Origin: Aquabacterium fontiphilum
Lineage (GTDB): Bacteria > Pseudomonadota > Gammaproteobacteria > Burkholderiales > Burkholderiaceae_C
DNA length: 64,000 nt
Direction: 5' to 3'
NCBI RefSeq assembly: GCF_009909205.1
Contig: NZ_JAAAPN010000001.1
Location: 420,425 to 484,424 of the forward strand
Shown here: in pieces, positions 17,760-27,551 of the stretch
Layout: the number at the start of each line of letters is the position of its first letter
Position numbering within the stretch: the first letter of the stretch is position 1
The notes under the pieces: model-generated
What the model was told of the DNA's origin: nothing
The model's input: only the letters and a program-made list of their open reading frames with translations
Database searches by the model: none
Position numbers and translations under genes: made by a program

Positions 17760-19069
17760 GGGGTCGGGGTGTCATCCACGGGCAGGGGGCTGATCACGCC
17801 TTCGCTGATCAGGGCCACGGCCTCGTCGGTGGTGGTCTGGTGGCGGGGGCTGAAAGCCCACTGCCAGGGGGCGCGGGCCAGGTCGCCCGTCTGGCCTTTG
17901 AGGGTCTGCGCCTGGGCATCGCCCACCAGGGGCATCAGCTGCATGCGGTAGGCCGCCTGGGCAAAGCGGCCGCCCAGGATGGCATCGGCCAGCGGGCGCT
18001 CGCCTTCAGGCGCCTCGGCGTGCCAGCGGCCGAGCAGCGTGATCAGGCCGCCCAGCTCGGCTGGCAGGCTCAGCGTATCCAGGGTGCCGCTGGCGGCTTC
18101 GGCGGGCGGGGGCAGGCCGCTGGCCTGGCCGGCGTGGGGTCGGTCGCGCTCGAACTCGCCCTCGGCCACATCCACCAGGTCGTGCTGGCTCACCATCACC
18201 GGGCGCACCGGCGTGCTCAGCGCCTCGCCCATTAGCTCATACAGGGCCGGATGACGCTGCAGCCAGGCGCGCACGTCCGAGGTGGTCAGGCCGGTGGAGC
18301 CCAGTGTCACGCGCTGGCGATCTGCCTGCTGCAATGCGCGGGTGAACTGGCTGGCCATGGCCAGCAGCCGGGCCTGGGCCTGCCCGATGGCGCGGGCCTC
18401 GCGCTCCAGGCGCGGGTCGACGTGTTCGGCGCGGATCAGTGCGGTCAGCGCCTGGCCGGCTCGGTCGACCAGTTGCAGCGCGCGGTCGAAACGCGGTTGG
18501 GCCAGGCGCAGGCGGGCTTCCGACCCGCTGGCGATGGCCTCGGCGAATTCGTCGTGCAGGCGGGCCAGTTGCGCATGCAGGTGCTTGAGGTGGTTGGCGT
18601 TGACCAGACCCAGCTGCTGCGCGCCAGCCACTTGCGCCAGCAGGTCGGCCATCTCGTCGGCTGCGTCGCCCTGTGGCGGGCTGGTCAGCGTGGCCAGCAG
18701 GCCGTGCACCTGCTGCGCCAGCGGCGAGAGGTGATAGTCCTGGGCGGTGGCGTCCCACACCAGCAGGTCGAGCTCGCGCAGGCGCTTGAGGGCTGTTTCG
18801 AGCGAGTCGGGCACCAGCATGTGAAAAAGCCGGTTGACATCATCGCGCGACAGGCGTCCTTGAGGCTGGCTGGCCAGCTCCAGAAAGCACCACAGCCGCA
18901 GTTGCACACCCGCCTGCGGGCCGCTGAACAGGCCGCGCAGCGCCTCCAGCACGCCCTGGCGCTGGCCCAGGGCCCAGGCCAGCGGGTGGCTGGCTGCATC
19001 GGCGGGGTCGCGGAAATGGCTTTCGAAGCTCGCGCTGTCGTTTGAGTCGTGTGGGAGCGCGTCGTTCAT
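17756..19069 (-). CDS. MksF/JetA-like kleisin subunit
   Basis: 437 residues from ATG 19069; an in-frame ATG at 19096 is an alternative. N-terminal winged-helix-like part (RLWCFLELASQPQGRLSRDDVNRLFHML), a long central helical region (VNANHLKHLHAQLARLHDEF), and a C-terminal winged-helix-like part. This is the organisation of MukF/MksF kleisins, which bridge the heads of the SMC ATPase. It is the first gene of a two-gene unit with the MksE-like gene; the candidate ATPase partner starts four kilobases further along the same strand. Confidence 0.55.
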   Translation of the reverse strand: MNDALPHDSNDSASFESHFRDPADAASHPLAWALGQRQGVLEALRGLFSGPQAGVQLRLWCFLELASQPQGRLSRDDVNRLFHMLVPDSLETALKRLRELDLLVWDATAQDYHLSPLAQQVHGLLATLTSPPQGDAADEMADLLAQVAGAQQLGLVNANHLKHLHAQLARLHDEFAEAIASGSEARLRLAQPRFDRALQLVDRAGQALTALIRAEHVDPRLEREARAIGQAQARLLAMASQFTRALQQADRQRVTLGSTGLTTSDVRAWLQRHPALYELMGEALSTPVRPVMVSQHDLVDVAEGEFERDRPHAGQASGLPPPAEAASGTLDTLSLPAELGGLITLLGRWHAEAPEGERPLADAILGGRFAQAAYRMQLMPLVGDAQAQTLKGQTGDLARAPWQWAFSPRHQTTTDEAVALISEGVISPLPVDDTPTP

Positions 19070-19216
19070 GGGGGTGGATTGTGCCGGAGTCCCCATGTCG
19101 GCCGCCCGGGATCGCCCCGAGGCGGCGCGACCGAGGTCGATTCGGTCTAACATCGGTGCCCGCGCGCCGCTCAGCCTGCCAGGGTTCAGTCGGTCGCGTC
19201 ATGCCACTGGTTTGCC

Positions 19217-20494
19217 ATGCCCCTCTCTTCTGCCTGTCTCGCCCCCCGTCCGTGCTCGCTCCCTCGTGTGGCGGTGGTCGGGGGCGGCCCAGCCGGACTG
19301 ATGGCGGCCGAGGTGCTGGCCGAGGCCGGCGCCCCTGTGGACCTGTACGACGCCATGCCGTCGGTGGGGCGCAAGTTCCTCCTCGCGGGTCGCGGGGGCC
19401 TGAACCTGACCCATTCCGAGCCGGTGGAGCGCTTCATTGCCCGCTATGCAGAGCGCGCCGACGAGGTCCGACCGTGGATCGAGGCCTTTGGTCCTCAGGC
19501 CTTGCGTGACTGGGTACATGCGCTGGGCATTACCACTTTTGTAGGGACGTCCGGTCGCGTTTTTCCCACGGACATGAAGGCCGCGCCTTTGTTGCGTGCC
19601 TGGCTGCAGCGGCTGCGCGCCAGCGGCGTGCAGGTACACACGCGCCATCGCTGGCAGGGGTGGGACGAGGCGGGCCGACTTCGCATGGCCTCGCCTGAGG
19701 GCGAGCACGTGATCGACGCCGATGCCGTGGTGCTGGCCCTGGGCGGCGCGAGCTGGGCCCGCCTGGGCTCGGATGGCAGCTGGCTGCCCGAGCTGGCCCG
19801 ACGCGGTGTGGATGTCGCGCGCTTCAAGCCGGCCAACTGCGGCTTCGACGTGGCGGGTGGATGGAGCCCATTTCTGCGAGGGCGTTTCGCCGGGCAGCCG
19901 GTCAAGCCGGTTGCAGCCTCGGTGAGCCTGCCGCACGGGGCGGCCGTGCGCCAGCAAGGGGAGTTCGTGCTGACCGACACCGGCGTGGAAGGCAGCCTGA
20001 TCTATGCGTTTGCAGCCCGGCTGCGCGACGCCATCGAGCGTGAGGGCCGTGCCACGCTCACGCTGGATCTGCTGCCTGATCACCCGCCCGAGCAGGTGCT
20101 GGAAAAGGTACGTCGTCCGCGTGGGCCGCGCAGCTGGCCCACGCATCTCAAGAGCGTGTTGAACATTCATGGGCTCAAGCTGGCGCTGCTGTACGAGGTG
20201 CTCGGCGCCGAGCGCATGGAAGACCCATTGCAGCTCGCGCTGGCGCTCAAGGCCCTGCCGCTGACCCTGGTCGCTCCGCGCCCGATGGATGAGGCCATCA
20301 GCACGGCGGGTGGCGTGCGGCTGGAAGCCATGGATGGCCACGGCATGCTCAAGGATCTGCCCGGCGTGTTCTGCGCCGGCGAGATGCTGGATTGGGAGGC
20401 GCCCACCGGTGGTTACCTGCTCACGGCGGCCATGGCCAATGGCCGCTGGGTGGGGCGCGGGGTCTTGCAGTGGTGGCAGTCAGGCCGCGGCTGA
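19217..20494 (+). CDS. NAD(P)/FAD-dependent oxidoreductase (HI0933/YhiN-like, TIGR03862 type)
   Basis: 425 residues. FAD-binding Rossmann motif VAVVGGGPAGLMAAEVLAEAG near residue 18, then GRKFLLAGRGGLNLTHSE, which is diagnostic of the HI0933 flavoprotein family. The C-terminus has a second FAD motif (GVFCAGEMLDWEAPTGGY). The family's physiological substrate is not known. Starts at ATG 19217; the first 15 residues are unconserved in appearance. Its stop lies 15 bases inside the convergent molybdopterin oxidoreductase gene. Confidence 0.88.
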   Translation: MPLSSACLAPRPCSLPRVAVVGGGPAGLMAAEVLAEAGAPVDLYDAMPSVGRKFLLAGRGGLNLTHSEPVERFIARYAERADEVRPWIEAFGPQALRDWVHALGITTFVGTSGRVFPTDMKAAPLLRAWLQRLRASGVQVHTRHRWQGWDEAGRLRMASPEGEHVIDADAVVLALGGASWARLGSDGSWLPELARRGVDVARFKPANCGFDVAGGWSPFLRGRFAGQPVKPVAASVSLPHGAAVRQQGEFVLTDTGVEGSLIYAFAARLRDAIEREGRATLTLDLLPDHPPEQVLEKVRRPRGPRSWPTHLKSVLNIHGLKLALLYEVLGAERMEDPLQLALALKALPLTLVAPRPMDEAISTAGGVRLEAMDGHGMLKDLPGVFCAGEMLDWEAPTGGYLLTAAMANGRWVGRGVLQWWQSGRG

Positions 20495-22555
20495 GTCGAC
20501 GAGCTTGACCACCTGCACCGCACAGTCATAGAACGTCGGGGCCTGCCCCATGTCTGTCAGGCGCTGGCTGGTCAGCTCGTTGACGTTGGTGCCGTTGGGC
20601 CCGTCCTTGCGCCACCAGATGCCCAGGCCGTTGACCACGCCCGGGCGGGCACGCTCGCCCACCACCGCGCGACAGTGGTGCTCGCCCCGGTCGTTGAACA
20701 CGCGCACCAGGTCGCCATCGGCGATGCCGCGCGCCTTTGCATCCTGAGGATGAATTTCGAGCACGGGCTCGCGCTCGATGCTGCGCAGGCTCTTGAGATT
20801 GGCGAAGCTGGAGTTCAGGAAGTGCCGTGCGGGCGGCGAGATCATCGCCAGCGGGTAGCGGCTGCCGGGCTGCGGCGTCTCGTGGTTGGGCAGGTAATCA
20901 GGCAGGCCATCGAGCCCCATCGCGGCCAGCCGCTCGCTGAAGAGTTCGAAGCGCCCCGATGGCGTGGGAAAGCCACCCTCGGCAAAGGGCGCATCCGGCA
21001 CGGGCAGCGTCACAAAGCCATGGTCGAGCAGGGCTTCGAAGTCGACCGCATCGCCATAAGCCTGACGGCACAAGGTTTCGTCGTCGTCGGCAAAGCAGGG
21101 GTCGTCGAAGCCGAATGCCGGGCCCATGCGCTGTGCGAGCGCCCGAAAGATGGCCGTGTTGGGCCGCGCCTCGCCCACGGGCGCAATCGCCGGCCGGTTG
21201 AGCAACACGTCGGTGTGGCCATATGAGGCGTGGATGTCCCAGTGCTCGAGCTGCGTGGTGGCCGGCAACACGTAATCGGCCATGTCGGCCGTGTCGGTCA
21301 TGAAGTGTTCGAGCACCACGGTGAACAGGTCGTCGCGTGCCAGTCCGCGGGCCACCTTGGCCGATTCGGGCGCGACCGCCAGCGGGTTGCTGTTGTAGAC
21401 GACGAGCGCCTCGATCGGGCGCTGTGCCGTCTCGGGCTGCAGGCCCAGCAGCGCGTCGCCGATGGTCGACATGTTGATGGTGCGGGGCGTGCGCCCCCGC
21501 AGCAGATCCGGGCGGCTGAGCGCGTCGCGTTGAACCGGAAAGTGGCCCGATGCGCTGAGCATCATGCCGCCTGCTGCATGGCGCCATGCGCCTGTCAACG
21601 CGGGCAGGCAGGCCACGGCGCGCACTGCGTTGCCGCCGCCGTGGGTGCGCTGCATGCCGTAGTTCAGGCGGATGGCCGCCGGCTGCGTGGTGCCCCAGTC
21701 GCGCGCCAGATCGCGGACCACCTGCGCGTCCAGCCCGCAGACCTCGGCGGCGCGTTCGGGCGGCCACTGCAGAGCGCGTTCGCGCAGCGCCGGCCAGCCG
21801 GTGGTGTGGCGCGCGATGTAGTCGTGGTCCAGCCAGTCGTGGGTGATCAGCTCATGCATCATCGCCAGCGCGAGCGCCGCATCGGTGCCGGGCCGCAGCG
21901 CGATGTGCGTGTGGCACTTCTCGGCGGTCTCGGTGCGGCGCGGGTCGATGCACACCAGGCGCGCGCCCTGGCGTTTGGCCTCTTGGGCGTAGCGCCAGAA
22001 GTGCAGGCTGCTGCCAATCGGGTTGCCGCCCCAGATCAGGATGAGCCAGCTGTGCGCGAACTGCTCGACCTTCATGCCCATCTTGGCGCCCACGCTGTAC
22101 ATCATCGCCATGCCGCCGGCCGAGGCGCAGATGGTGCGGTCCAGCAGCGAGGCGCCCAGCTGGTGGAAGAAACGGCGGTCCATGCTCTCGGCCTGCACCA
22201 GCCCCATGGTGCCCGCATAGCTGTAGGGCAGGATGGCCTCGGGGTCGCGTGCCGCGATGGCCTTGAGCCGCGCAGTGATGTCGTCGAGCGCCTCGTCCCA
22301 GCTGACGCGCACGAACTGCCCTGACCCCTTGGGGCCCACGCGCTTGAGCGGATGCAGCACGCGCTCGGGGTGGTAGGTGCGCTCGGTGTAGCGCGACACC
22401 TTGGTGCACAACACGCCGCCCGTTTGCGCATGCGCCGGGTTGCCCTGCACCTTGATGGCGATGCCATCTGCCACGGTGGTCAGCAATGCGCAGGTGTCGG
22501 GGCAGTCGTGCGGGCAGGCGCCGCGCACGGTCGTCGTGTGGGTGGGGGCGTTCAT
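20480..22555 (-). CDS. Molybdopterin oxidoreductase
   Basis: 691 residues, a cytoplasmic member of the molybdopterin (bis-MGD) oxidoreductase superfamily. The N-terminal 4Fe-4S ligand motif is CPHDCPDTCAL with a further Cys in GGVLCTKV. Next come LILIWGGNPIGSSLHFWR and IDPRRTETAEKC, and a C-terminal molydopterin-dinucleotide-binding barrel (LEIHPQDAKARGIADGDLVRV). No twin-arginine signal is present. Substrate unknown; relatives include assimilatory nitrate, formate and thiosulfate enzymes. It needs molybdenum or tungsten, which relates it loosely to the cassette at 4.3-7.6 kb. Confidence 0.9.
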   Translation of the reverse strand: MNAPTHTTTVRGACPHDCPDTCALLTTVADGIAIKVQGNPAHAQTGGVLCTKVSRYTERTYHPERVLHPLKRVGPKGSGQFVRVSWDEALDDITARLKAIAARDPEAILPYSYAGTMGLVQAESMDRRFFHQLGASLLDRTICASAGGMAMMYSVGAKMGMKVEQFAHSWLILIWGGNPIGSSLHFWRYAQEAKRQGARLVCIDPRRTETAEKCHTHIALRPGTDAALALAMMHELITHDWLDHDYIARHTTGWPALRERALQWPPERAAEVCGLDAQVVRDLARDWGTTQPAAIRLNYGMQRTHGGGNAVRAVACLPALTGAWRHAAGGMMLSASGHFPVQRDALSRPDLLRGRTPRTINMSTIGDALLGLQPETAQRPIEALVVYNSNPLAVAPESAKVARGLARDDLFTVVLEHFMTDTADMADYVLPATTQLEHWDIHASYGHTDVLLNRPAIAPVGEARPNTAIFRALAQRMGPAFGFDDPCFADDDETLCRQAYGDAVDFEALLDHGFVTLPVPDAPFAEGGFPTPSGRFELFSERLAAMGLDGLPDYLPNHETPQPGSRYPLAMISPPARHFLNSSFANLKSLRSIEREPVLEIHPQDAKARGIADGDLVRVFNDRGEHHCRAVVGERARPGVVNGLGIWWRKDGPNGTNVNELTSQRLTDMGQAPTFYDCAVQVVKLVDSAAA

Positions 22556-22640
22556 GGCAGTCGATCCTGGCTTTTATGTGTGGCGCGCGGGGTGAGCGCA
22601 GGAATCACTGTCGCATAAAACAGGGCTACCATGCGGCCGC

Positions 22641-23870
22641 ATGAGCGAAGCCCCCGCCCCGACCGACGATGCGCCCCGCCTGCAATGGACGGAGGACGGC
22701 CAGACCCACGCGGCACGCTGGCGCAGCGAGACCGGTGCCTTGCCACCCAAGAAGCTCGTGCTGGCTGACGACACGCTGCCGGCCGACACCGCCTACCGCC
22801 TGGCCTGCGAAGGCACGGGCCTGCTGTGGCGGGGTGACTTCCAGAACGCACGCCAGTTGCTGCAGGCGCTGGGACGGCGCATCGACAAGCGGCAGGCGCG
22901 CCAGCCCGCTCGCCAAGGCGTGGCGGGTGCCCCACCGGATCTGACGCAGGCCTTCCACCTGCACCGCAAGACCCAGGCCGAGCGGGCGCGCATCCTGGCA
23001 CGGGTGCTGATCATGCTGGATGCCGATTACACGATCGCGCTGCGCCGCGCCCCGGACGTCCGTGCGGCCTGCACCGAAGCCTATGGACCAGCAGATGGGC
23101 CGTGTGTGGTGCCTTTGCGCGAACTGCAAGGCCTGATCGGTGCCCACGAGTGGCGCAAAAAGGGCGTGCCGGTGGCGGCATTGGGTGGTGCCACCCTGCA
23201 TCCGCATTACGGCGTGTTCTCGCCGGTGCGCGGCGAGTACCTGGACCTGGTGGCCCAGGCGCCCTTGCCGGCTGTTCTGAACCCGCAGCCTCAGGACAGC
23301 AAAGCTGGCGGCCCGGCGCGAGAGGCCGCAGCCTGGGATGTCGGCACCGGCACGGGCGTGCTGGCCGCGGTGTTGTTGCGCAAGGGGGTGGCCCGCGTCG
23401 TGGCGACCGATCTCTCGCCTCGCGCGCTGGCTTGCGCCGATGACAACCTGCGGCGCCTGGGCCTGCGTGATCGGGTCGACCTGCTGGCTTGCGACCTGTT
23501 TCCGCCCGGCCAAGCGGGCCTCATCGTCTGCAACCCGCCGTGGCTGCCGGGCAAGCCCAGCAGCGCGGTCGAGCAGGCGGTCTACGACCCCGATCACCGC
23601 ATGCTGCGCGGCTTTCTCGCGGGCGTGGGCGCCCACTTGTCACCGGGCGGCGAGGCCTGGCTCATCCTGTCCGACCTGGCCGAGCACCTGGGCCTGCGCA
23701 GCCGCGAGCAGCTCACGCAGTGGATCGCCGACGGCGGGCTGCAGGTGCTGGGCCGGCTGGACACCCGCCCGCGTCATGGCAAGGCGCACGACCGCGACGA
23801 CCCGCTGCACGCTGCCCGCTCGCGCGAGCTGACGTCGCTGTGGCGGCTCGGGCGGCTCACGCAAGCTTGA
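22641..23870 (+). CDS. Class I SAM-dependent methyltransferase (HemK/RlmG-like)
   Basis: 409 residues. The C-terminal half contains the SAM-binding motif [17 protein letters not shown] near residue 235 and the substrate-binding [13 protein letters not shown], the NPPY-type motif used by N-methyltransferases acting on glutamine or on nucleobases. The N-terminal 220 residues are a separate less conserved domain. The target is not predictable. Divergent from the oxidoreductase gene; its stop overlaps the end of the convergent chemoreceptor gene by 14 bases. Confidence 0.85.
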   Translation: MSEAPAPTDDAPRLQWTEDGQTHAARWRSETGALPPKKLVLADDTLPADTAYRLACEGTGLLWRGDFQNARQLLQALGRRIDKRQARQPARQGVAGAPPDLTQAFHLHRKTQAERARILARVLIMLDADYTIALRRAPDVRAACTEAYGPADGPCVVPLRELQGLIGAHEWRKKGVPVAALGGATLHPHYGVFSPVRGEYLDLVAQAPLPAVLNPQPQDSKAGGPAREAAAWDVGTGTGVLAAVLLRKGVARVVATDLSPRALACADDNLRRLGLRDRVDLLACDLFPPGQAGLIVCNPPWLPGKPSSAVEQAVYDPDHRMLRGFLAGVGAHLSPGGEAWLILSDLAEHLGLRSREQLTQWIADGGLQVLGRLDTRPRHGKAHDRDDPLHAARSRELTSLWRLGRLTQA

Positions 23871-25419
23871 AGACGCTCACCGTGTCGGCCAGTTGCGTGG
23901 CCTGTTGCTGCAGGCTCGTCGAGGCGCTGGCGCTTTGCTGTACCAGGTCAGCGTTTTGCTGAGTGGTCTGATTCAACACGCCGATGGCCTCTCCGACCTG
24001 CGAAATGCCTGTCTGCTGATCGATGGAGGCATCGGCGATGCGCGTGATCAGCGCTGTCACCTCATGGACCTGCGACACGATGTCATCCATGGCTTGCCCG
24101 GCATGCTCGACCAGCTGTGAGCCGTTCTCGACCTTTTCCAGGCTGTTCTGAATCAGGCCCTTGATCTCGCGGGCGGCGTTGGCCGAGCGCTGGGCCAGCC
24201 CACGCACCTCTGAGGCCACCACCGCAAAGCCGCGCCCCTGCTCGCCAGCCCGTGCGGCCTCGACAGCGGCGTTGAGCGCCAGGATGTTGGTCTGGAAGGC
24301 GATGCCGTCGATCACGCCAATGATGTCTGCAATCTTGCGTGAGGATTCGTTGATGTCGCGCATGGTCTGAACCACGTCGCCTACCACCATGCCGCCCTTG
24401 GTTGCTGCCTGTGAGGCCATGCTCACCACCCGATTGGCCTCTGCGGCAGTTTCGGCGTTGGCTTCGACGGCCTGAGCCAGTTGCTGGGTGGCCGAAGCGG
24501 TCTGATGCAGGCTGCTGGCCTGTGCTTCAGTGCGCCGACTGAGGTCGGTATTGCCTGCAGCGATCTGGGTGGTGCCCTCAGCCACGCTGCCCGCGGCGGA
24601 ACGGACCTGGCCGACCAGCCGTGCCAGATCCTGTTGCATGGCGCCGAGTGACGCGAGGACGCTGCCCGCGCGTGCCGCCTGCGCTTCGGCGATGGGCTGC
24701 AGATTGCCCTGCGCCATCCGCTGGGTGATGGCTTCGAGTTGATGCGGTTCGGCTCCCAGCTGATCCAGCACGCTTCGGCTGATGCGCCATGCGGTCGGGC
24801 CGCTGATGACCAGCGCCAGCGCCACCGTCGCGAGCATGGTCATGAGGAAGTCTGCCGCTTCCGTCAGCGCCAGCTTGCTTTGCGCCTGGATGCGCGCTTC
24901 CTGGTGGTCGATCAGGCGGTTGATGGCAGCCAGCCATGCTTCGTACTGCGGCTTGGCCTCTTGCCAGAGCCTGTTCTTGGCGCCATCGAGGTCGCCCTGG
25001 GCGGTCAGCCTCTGGATGGCTTCTGTGGTGGCCACCGTGCGTGCCTCGATTGCCTGAATGTCCGCGTAAAGCGCACGCAGGGCCGGGTCGGCGTTCGGGG
25101 CCTGTATCAGCGTCTCCAGTGGCGATGCGGATTCGGCGTAGAAGCGTGCCAGCTCGGTGATGCGTTGCGCCTCGCGTTGACGGTCTGCGGGCGTGTTGGC
25201 CAGTACTTCGTCGCGGATGGCGATCGAGCGGTCGTGGGCAGATCCCCGGAAGTTGATGGCGTAGCGCTGGATCGGGATGTTGACCTGACTGTTGTCTGTC
25301 AGGGCCTGTTGAATGATGGCAACTTGCCGGGTGGCGACAGCGGTCACGGCCACCATCAGGATGATGAGCAGGCCAAAGCCCAGATACAGGCGTTTGGAGA
25401 TGGTCATTCTGGCGAGCAT
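23857..25419 (-). CDS. Methyl-accepting chemotaxis protein
   Basis: 520 residues. First membrane helix at about 10-30, a four-helix-bundle periplasmic sensor, a second membrane helix near 190-210, HAMP, and the signalling domain with tip [18 protein letters not shown] and [18 protein letters not shown]. Like the receptor at 1.3-2.9 kb it ends without a docking pentapeptide. Start chosen at ATG 25419 ([10 protein letters not shown]) with GGAG seven bases upstream; ATG 25407 is an alternative. A sigma-28-like promoter lies about 90 bases upstream. Confidence 0.93.
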   Translation of the reverse strand: MLARMTISKRLYLGFGLLIILMVAVTAVATRQVAIIQQALTDNSQVNIPIQRYAINFRGSAHDRSIAIRDEVLANTPADRQREAQRITELARFYAESASPLETLIQAPNADPALRALYADIQAIEARTVATTEAIQRLTAQGDLDGAKNRLWQEAKPQYEAWLAAINRLIDHQEARIQAQSKLALTEAADFLMTMLATVALALVISGPTAWRISRSVLDQLGAEPHQLEAITQRMAQGNLQPIAEAQAARAGSVLASLGAMQQDLARLVGQVRSAAGSVAEGTTQIAAGNTDLSRRTEAQASSLHQTASATQQLAQAVEANAETAAEANRVVSMASQAATKGGMVVGDVVQTMRDINESSRKIADIIGVIDGIAFQTNILALNAAVEAARAGEQGRGFAVVASEVRGLAQRSANAAREIKGLIQNSLEKVENGSQLVEHAGQAMDDIVSQVHEVTALITRIADASIDQQTGISQVGEAIGVLNQTTQQNADLVQQSASASTSLQQQATQLADTVSVFKLA

Positions 25420-25766
25420 GTGTGGACTCCATTGAGGGTTGAGTCGCATCGTCCGGACGGCTCGCCTGGTCCCGTTCGGGCTCCACATCCGTGATGCGTG
25501 GAGGCAGTATCGACAGCCATGCAAGGCGATTAATGCGCAACAGTGCGGCTTTCACGCACCAGTTCGGCGCGAGGCAACAAATCGGGCCGTTTGCCTTTCG
25601 TCTGTCATTGACTCCGCTTTGACAACGTTGTGACGCAGCGGGGGGCTGCCGCCCCGATCCAGGGGGGATGGCCGCCCGCATGTGCACTTTTCGTTTGATC
25701 CCGGCGCCCCGGGTGTGCCATATTGGGTTCACAGGATTGCCTGTGCGTTGCGACAAAGGGGCTGCC
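25420..25766. other. Intergenic region between chemoreceptor and small ORF
   Basis: Contains the sigma-28-like promoter (25507-25533) for the leftward chemoreceptor. The rest, which includes a GC-rich GGGGGGCTGCCGCCCC palindromic stretch near 25640-25655, shows no gene that I can support. Confidence 0.5.
25507..25533 (-). promoter_or_regulatory. Candidate sigma-28 (FliA) promoter of the second chemoreceptor
   Basis: On the minus strand: TTAA, 15 bases, GTCGATAC. Against the consensus TAAA-N15-GCCGATAA this is 3/4 and 6/8 with exact spacing. The same grade of match occurs in front of the other chemoreceptor. Confidence 0.55.
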
Positions 25767-25955
25767 ATGAGACTGCTCGACGAGATGCTCACCCTTCGCC
25801 TGCTCACGCCCGACCAGCACGCCGAGATCGGCGCCTGGGTGCGTGAGGCCCGCACGCCCGAGCGCATCCTGCAGATGCCACCCCACCTGTGGCGCCTGGT
25901 CGAGACGGCCAGCGTGCTGATGGAGTGGGAGCCGCACGCCGGCCCGGCCCACTGA
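25767..25955 (+). CDS. Small hypothetical protein
   Basis: 62 residues: a mostly helical peptide (LLDEMLTLRLLTPDQHAEIGAWV) ending in MEWEPHAGPAH. No signal peptide or known domain. A purine-rich site (AAAGGGG) precedes ATG 25767, and codon use is like the neighbouring genes, so it is probably real. Function unknown. Confidence 0.6.
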   Translation: MRLLDEMLTLRLLTPDQHAEIGAWVREARTPERILQMPPHLWRLVETASVLMEWEPHAGPAH

Positions 25956-25960
25956 GCGGG

Positions 25961-27463
25961 TCAGCGCACTGTCTTCACCGGCTCGCCGGTGGCGGGCATG
26001 CGGGCGGAGCCGTAGACGCTGTTGATCAACCGCAACTGGCCCTCAGGCTGAGGTGTGAGCGGGCTGGTGCGTGCCAACTCGGCAAAGCCGCCTTTCGGAA
26101 ATGGCACTGTTGAGAGGACCCAGGGTCTGGCCGCCTGGCGGTCGGCTGTGGTCAGCGCGCGGAAGCTGCTCTCGGCCTCGGTCATCTCGCGCAGTGATCC
26201 CTGCAGCGCCTGCGGCGTACGTGCGGCGTAGCGCAGCAGGTAGAGGCGGTCGCCCGGGCCGGTCACGACCGTCAGGCGCACGCTGCTTTGCGCGCCCTGG
26301 GCGTTGCGTACGGTGCCGGTGAAGTGGGTGGCGGGCAGCCCGTTGAGGCTGCGGCGCTCGATGCGGCCGTCCACCGGTTGCACCAGGCGCCGGATGAGCG
26401 CTTCATGGTCGCGTCCCGCATTGGCGGGGGCGAGCTGGATGACCAGGCCCGCATCCCGGTTTCCGTTGACCAGCGTGATGGCCTCCTGGCTGTTGACGAT
26501 CTGCCAGCCTGCCGGGGCGGTCAGCGCCAGGTTCAGCGGCACATGGTAGAACTGGCGCCCTCGGACCAGCCCTTGCTCGGGGCTGTCGCCGAAGGTCATG
26601 CCCTCGATGGCTTTCAGGTAACGTGCGCGGCCGTCGTCGCTGTACTGGCCCTGGCCTTTGTAGGCATTGGCCACGCTCAGGATGTGAGCCAGCCGCTGGT
26701 CGTTGCTCGGGTGGGATGCCAGCCAGTTCGCGCCACTGGGCACGCTGCGGCCTTCGGCGCGGGCCACATCGGCCGCGAAGCGCTCCTGGTTCTTCAGCAG
26801 GTTGATCACGTTGACCATGTTCTTCGGGTCATACGCGGTGCGCGACAGGTACTCGGCGCCCAGTTGGTCGGCCTGCAGCTCCTGCTCGCGGCTGTACGAG
26901 GCGATGAAGCCGGCAGCCGCCGTCTGCGACACCTGGCTGGCGAAGTCTGTCGCGCCCCGCACCCCTTGTCCTTCGAGTACGGCGCCGAGCACGGTGGCGG
27001 CCAGCACGCCGAGCCCCGCCGTCTGCTGGCGGGTCGCGCGCTGGGCACCGTGGCGCGCGGTGACGTGGCCGATTTCGTGGCCGATGACGCCCGCCAACTC
27101 GGCCTCGCTGTCCATGTAGGCCATGATCCCGCGCGTCACGTAGACGTAGCCGCCGGGCAGCGCAAACGCGTTGATCTCCGGGCTGTCGAGTACGGTGAAC
27201 GTCCACGTCAGGTGGGCGCGGTGAGACTGAGCGGCCAGCTTCTGGCCGATGTTGTTCACATAGGCCTGCAGCGCGGCATTGTCATAGCGGCCATACTCCT
27301 TGAGCACCTGGTCGTGTGCCTTGCGGCCTTCACGGATCTCGGCTTGCTCGTCCATCACCGAGCGCTCGGCCTGGCCTGTGACCGGGTTGACGACGGGCGT
27401 GCCGCAGGCGGTCAGCAGCAGGGCCAGGGCCAGCCCCGCAAACGAGCGGTGGAACACAGTCAT
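25961..27463 (-). CDS. M48 family metalloprotease lipoprotein
   Basis: 500 residues. A signal peptide ends in lipobox LLTACGTP, so the mature protein is lipidated at Cys and probably sits in the periplasm. The zinc site is HEIGHVTARHG (HExxH) with the third ligand in the region EQELQADQLGAEYL, as in BepA/LoiP-type proteases that maintain outer-membrane proteins. The C-terminal 200 residues form a separate beta-rich domain in place of the BepA TPR repeats. Start chosen at ATG 27463 with GGAG upstream; the open frame continues further but is not coding-like. Divergent from the diguanylate cyclase gene. Confidence 0.9.
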   Translation of the reverse strand: MTVFHRSFAGLALALLLTACGTPVVNPVTGQAERSVMDEQAEIREGRKAHDQVLKEYGRYDNAALQAYVNNIGQKLAAQSHRAHLTWTFTVLDSPEINAFALPGGYVYVTRGIMAYMDSEAELAGVIGHEIGHVTARHGAQRATRQQTAGLGVLAATVLGAVLEGQGVRGATDFASQVSQTAAAGFIASYSREQELQADQLGAEYLSRTAYDPKNMVNVINLLKNQERFAADVARAEGRSVPSGANWLASHPSNDQRLAHILSVANAYKGQGQYSDDGRARYLKAIEGMTFGDSPEQGLVRGRQFYHVPLNLALTAPAGWQIVNSQEAITLVNGNRDAGLVIQLAPANAGRDHEALIRRLVQPVDGRIERRSLNGLPATHFTGTVRNAQGAQSSVRLTVVTGPGDRLYLLRYAARTPQALQGSLREMTEAESSFRALTTADRQAARPWVLSTVPFPKGGFAELARTSPLTPQPEGQLRLINSVYGSARMPATGEPVKTVR

Positions 27464-27551
27464 GTGTGGTCTCCAGAGGGTCTGTGGTGCGAGAATACCC
27501 GGTCCGGCATGTGTCGCACCGCCCGCAGGTGCGCGCCCACGCTTCAAGAAC

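Noticed and set aside
12228..19069. Wadjet (JetABCD) defence system
   Set aside because: The nuclease gene jetD is absent and the ATPase gene is not contiguous with its partners; a chromosomal Mks role fits better.
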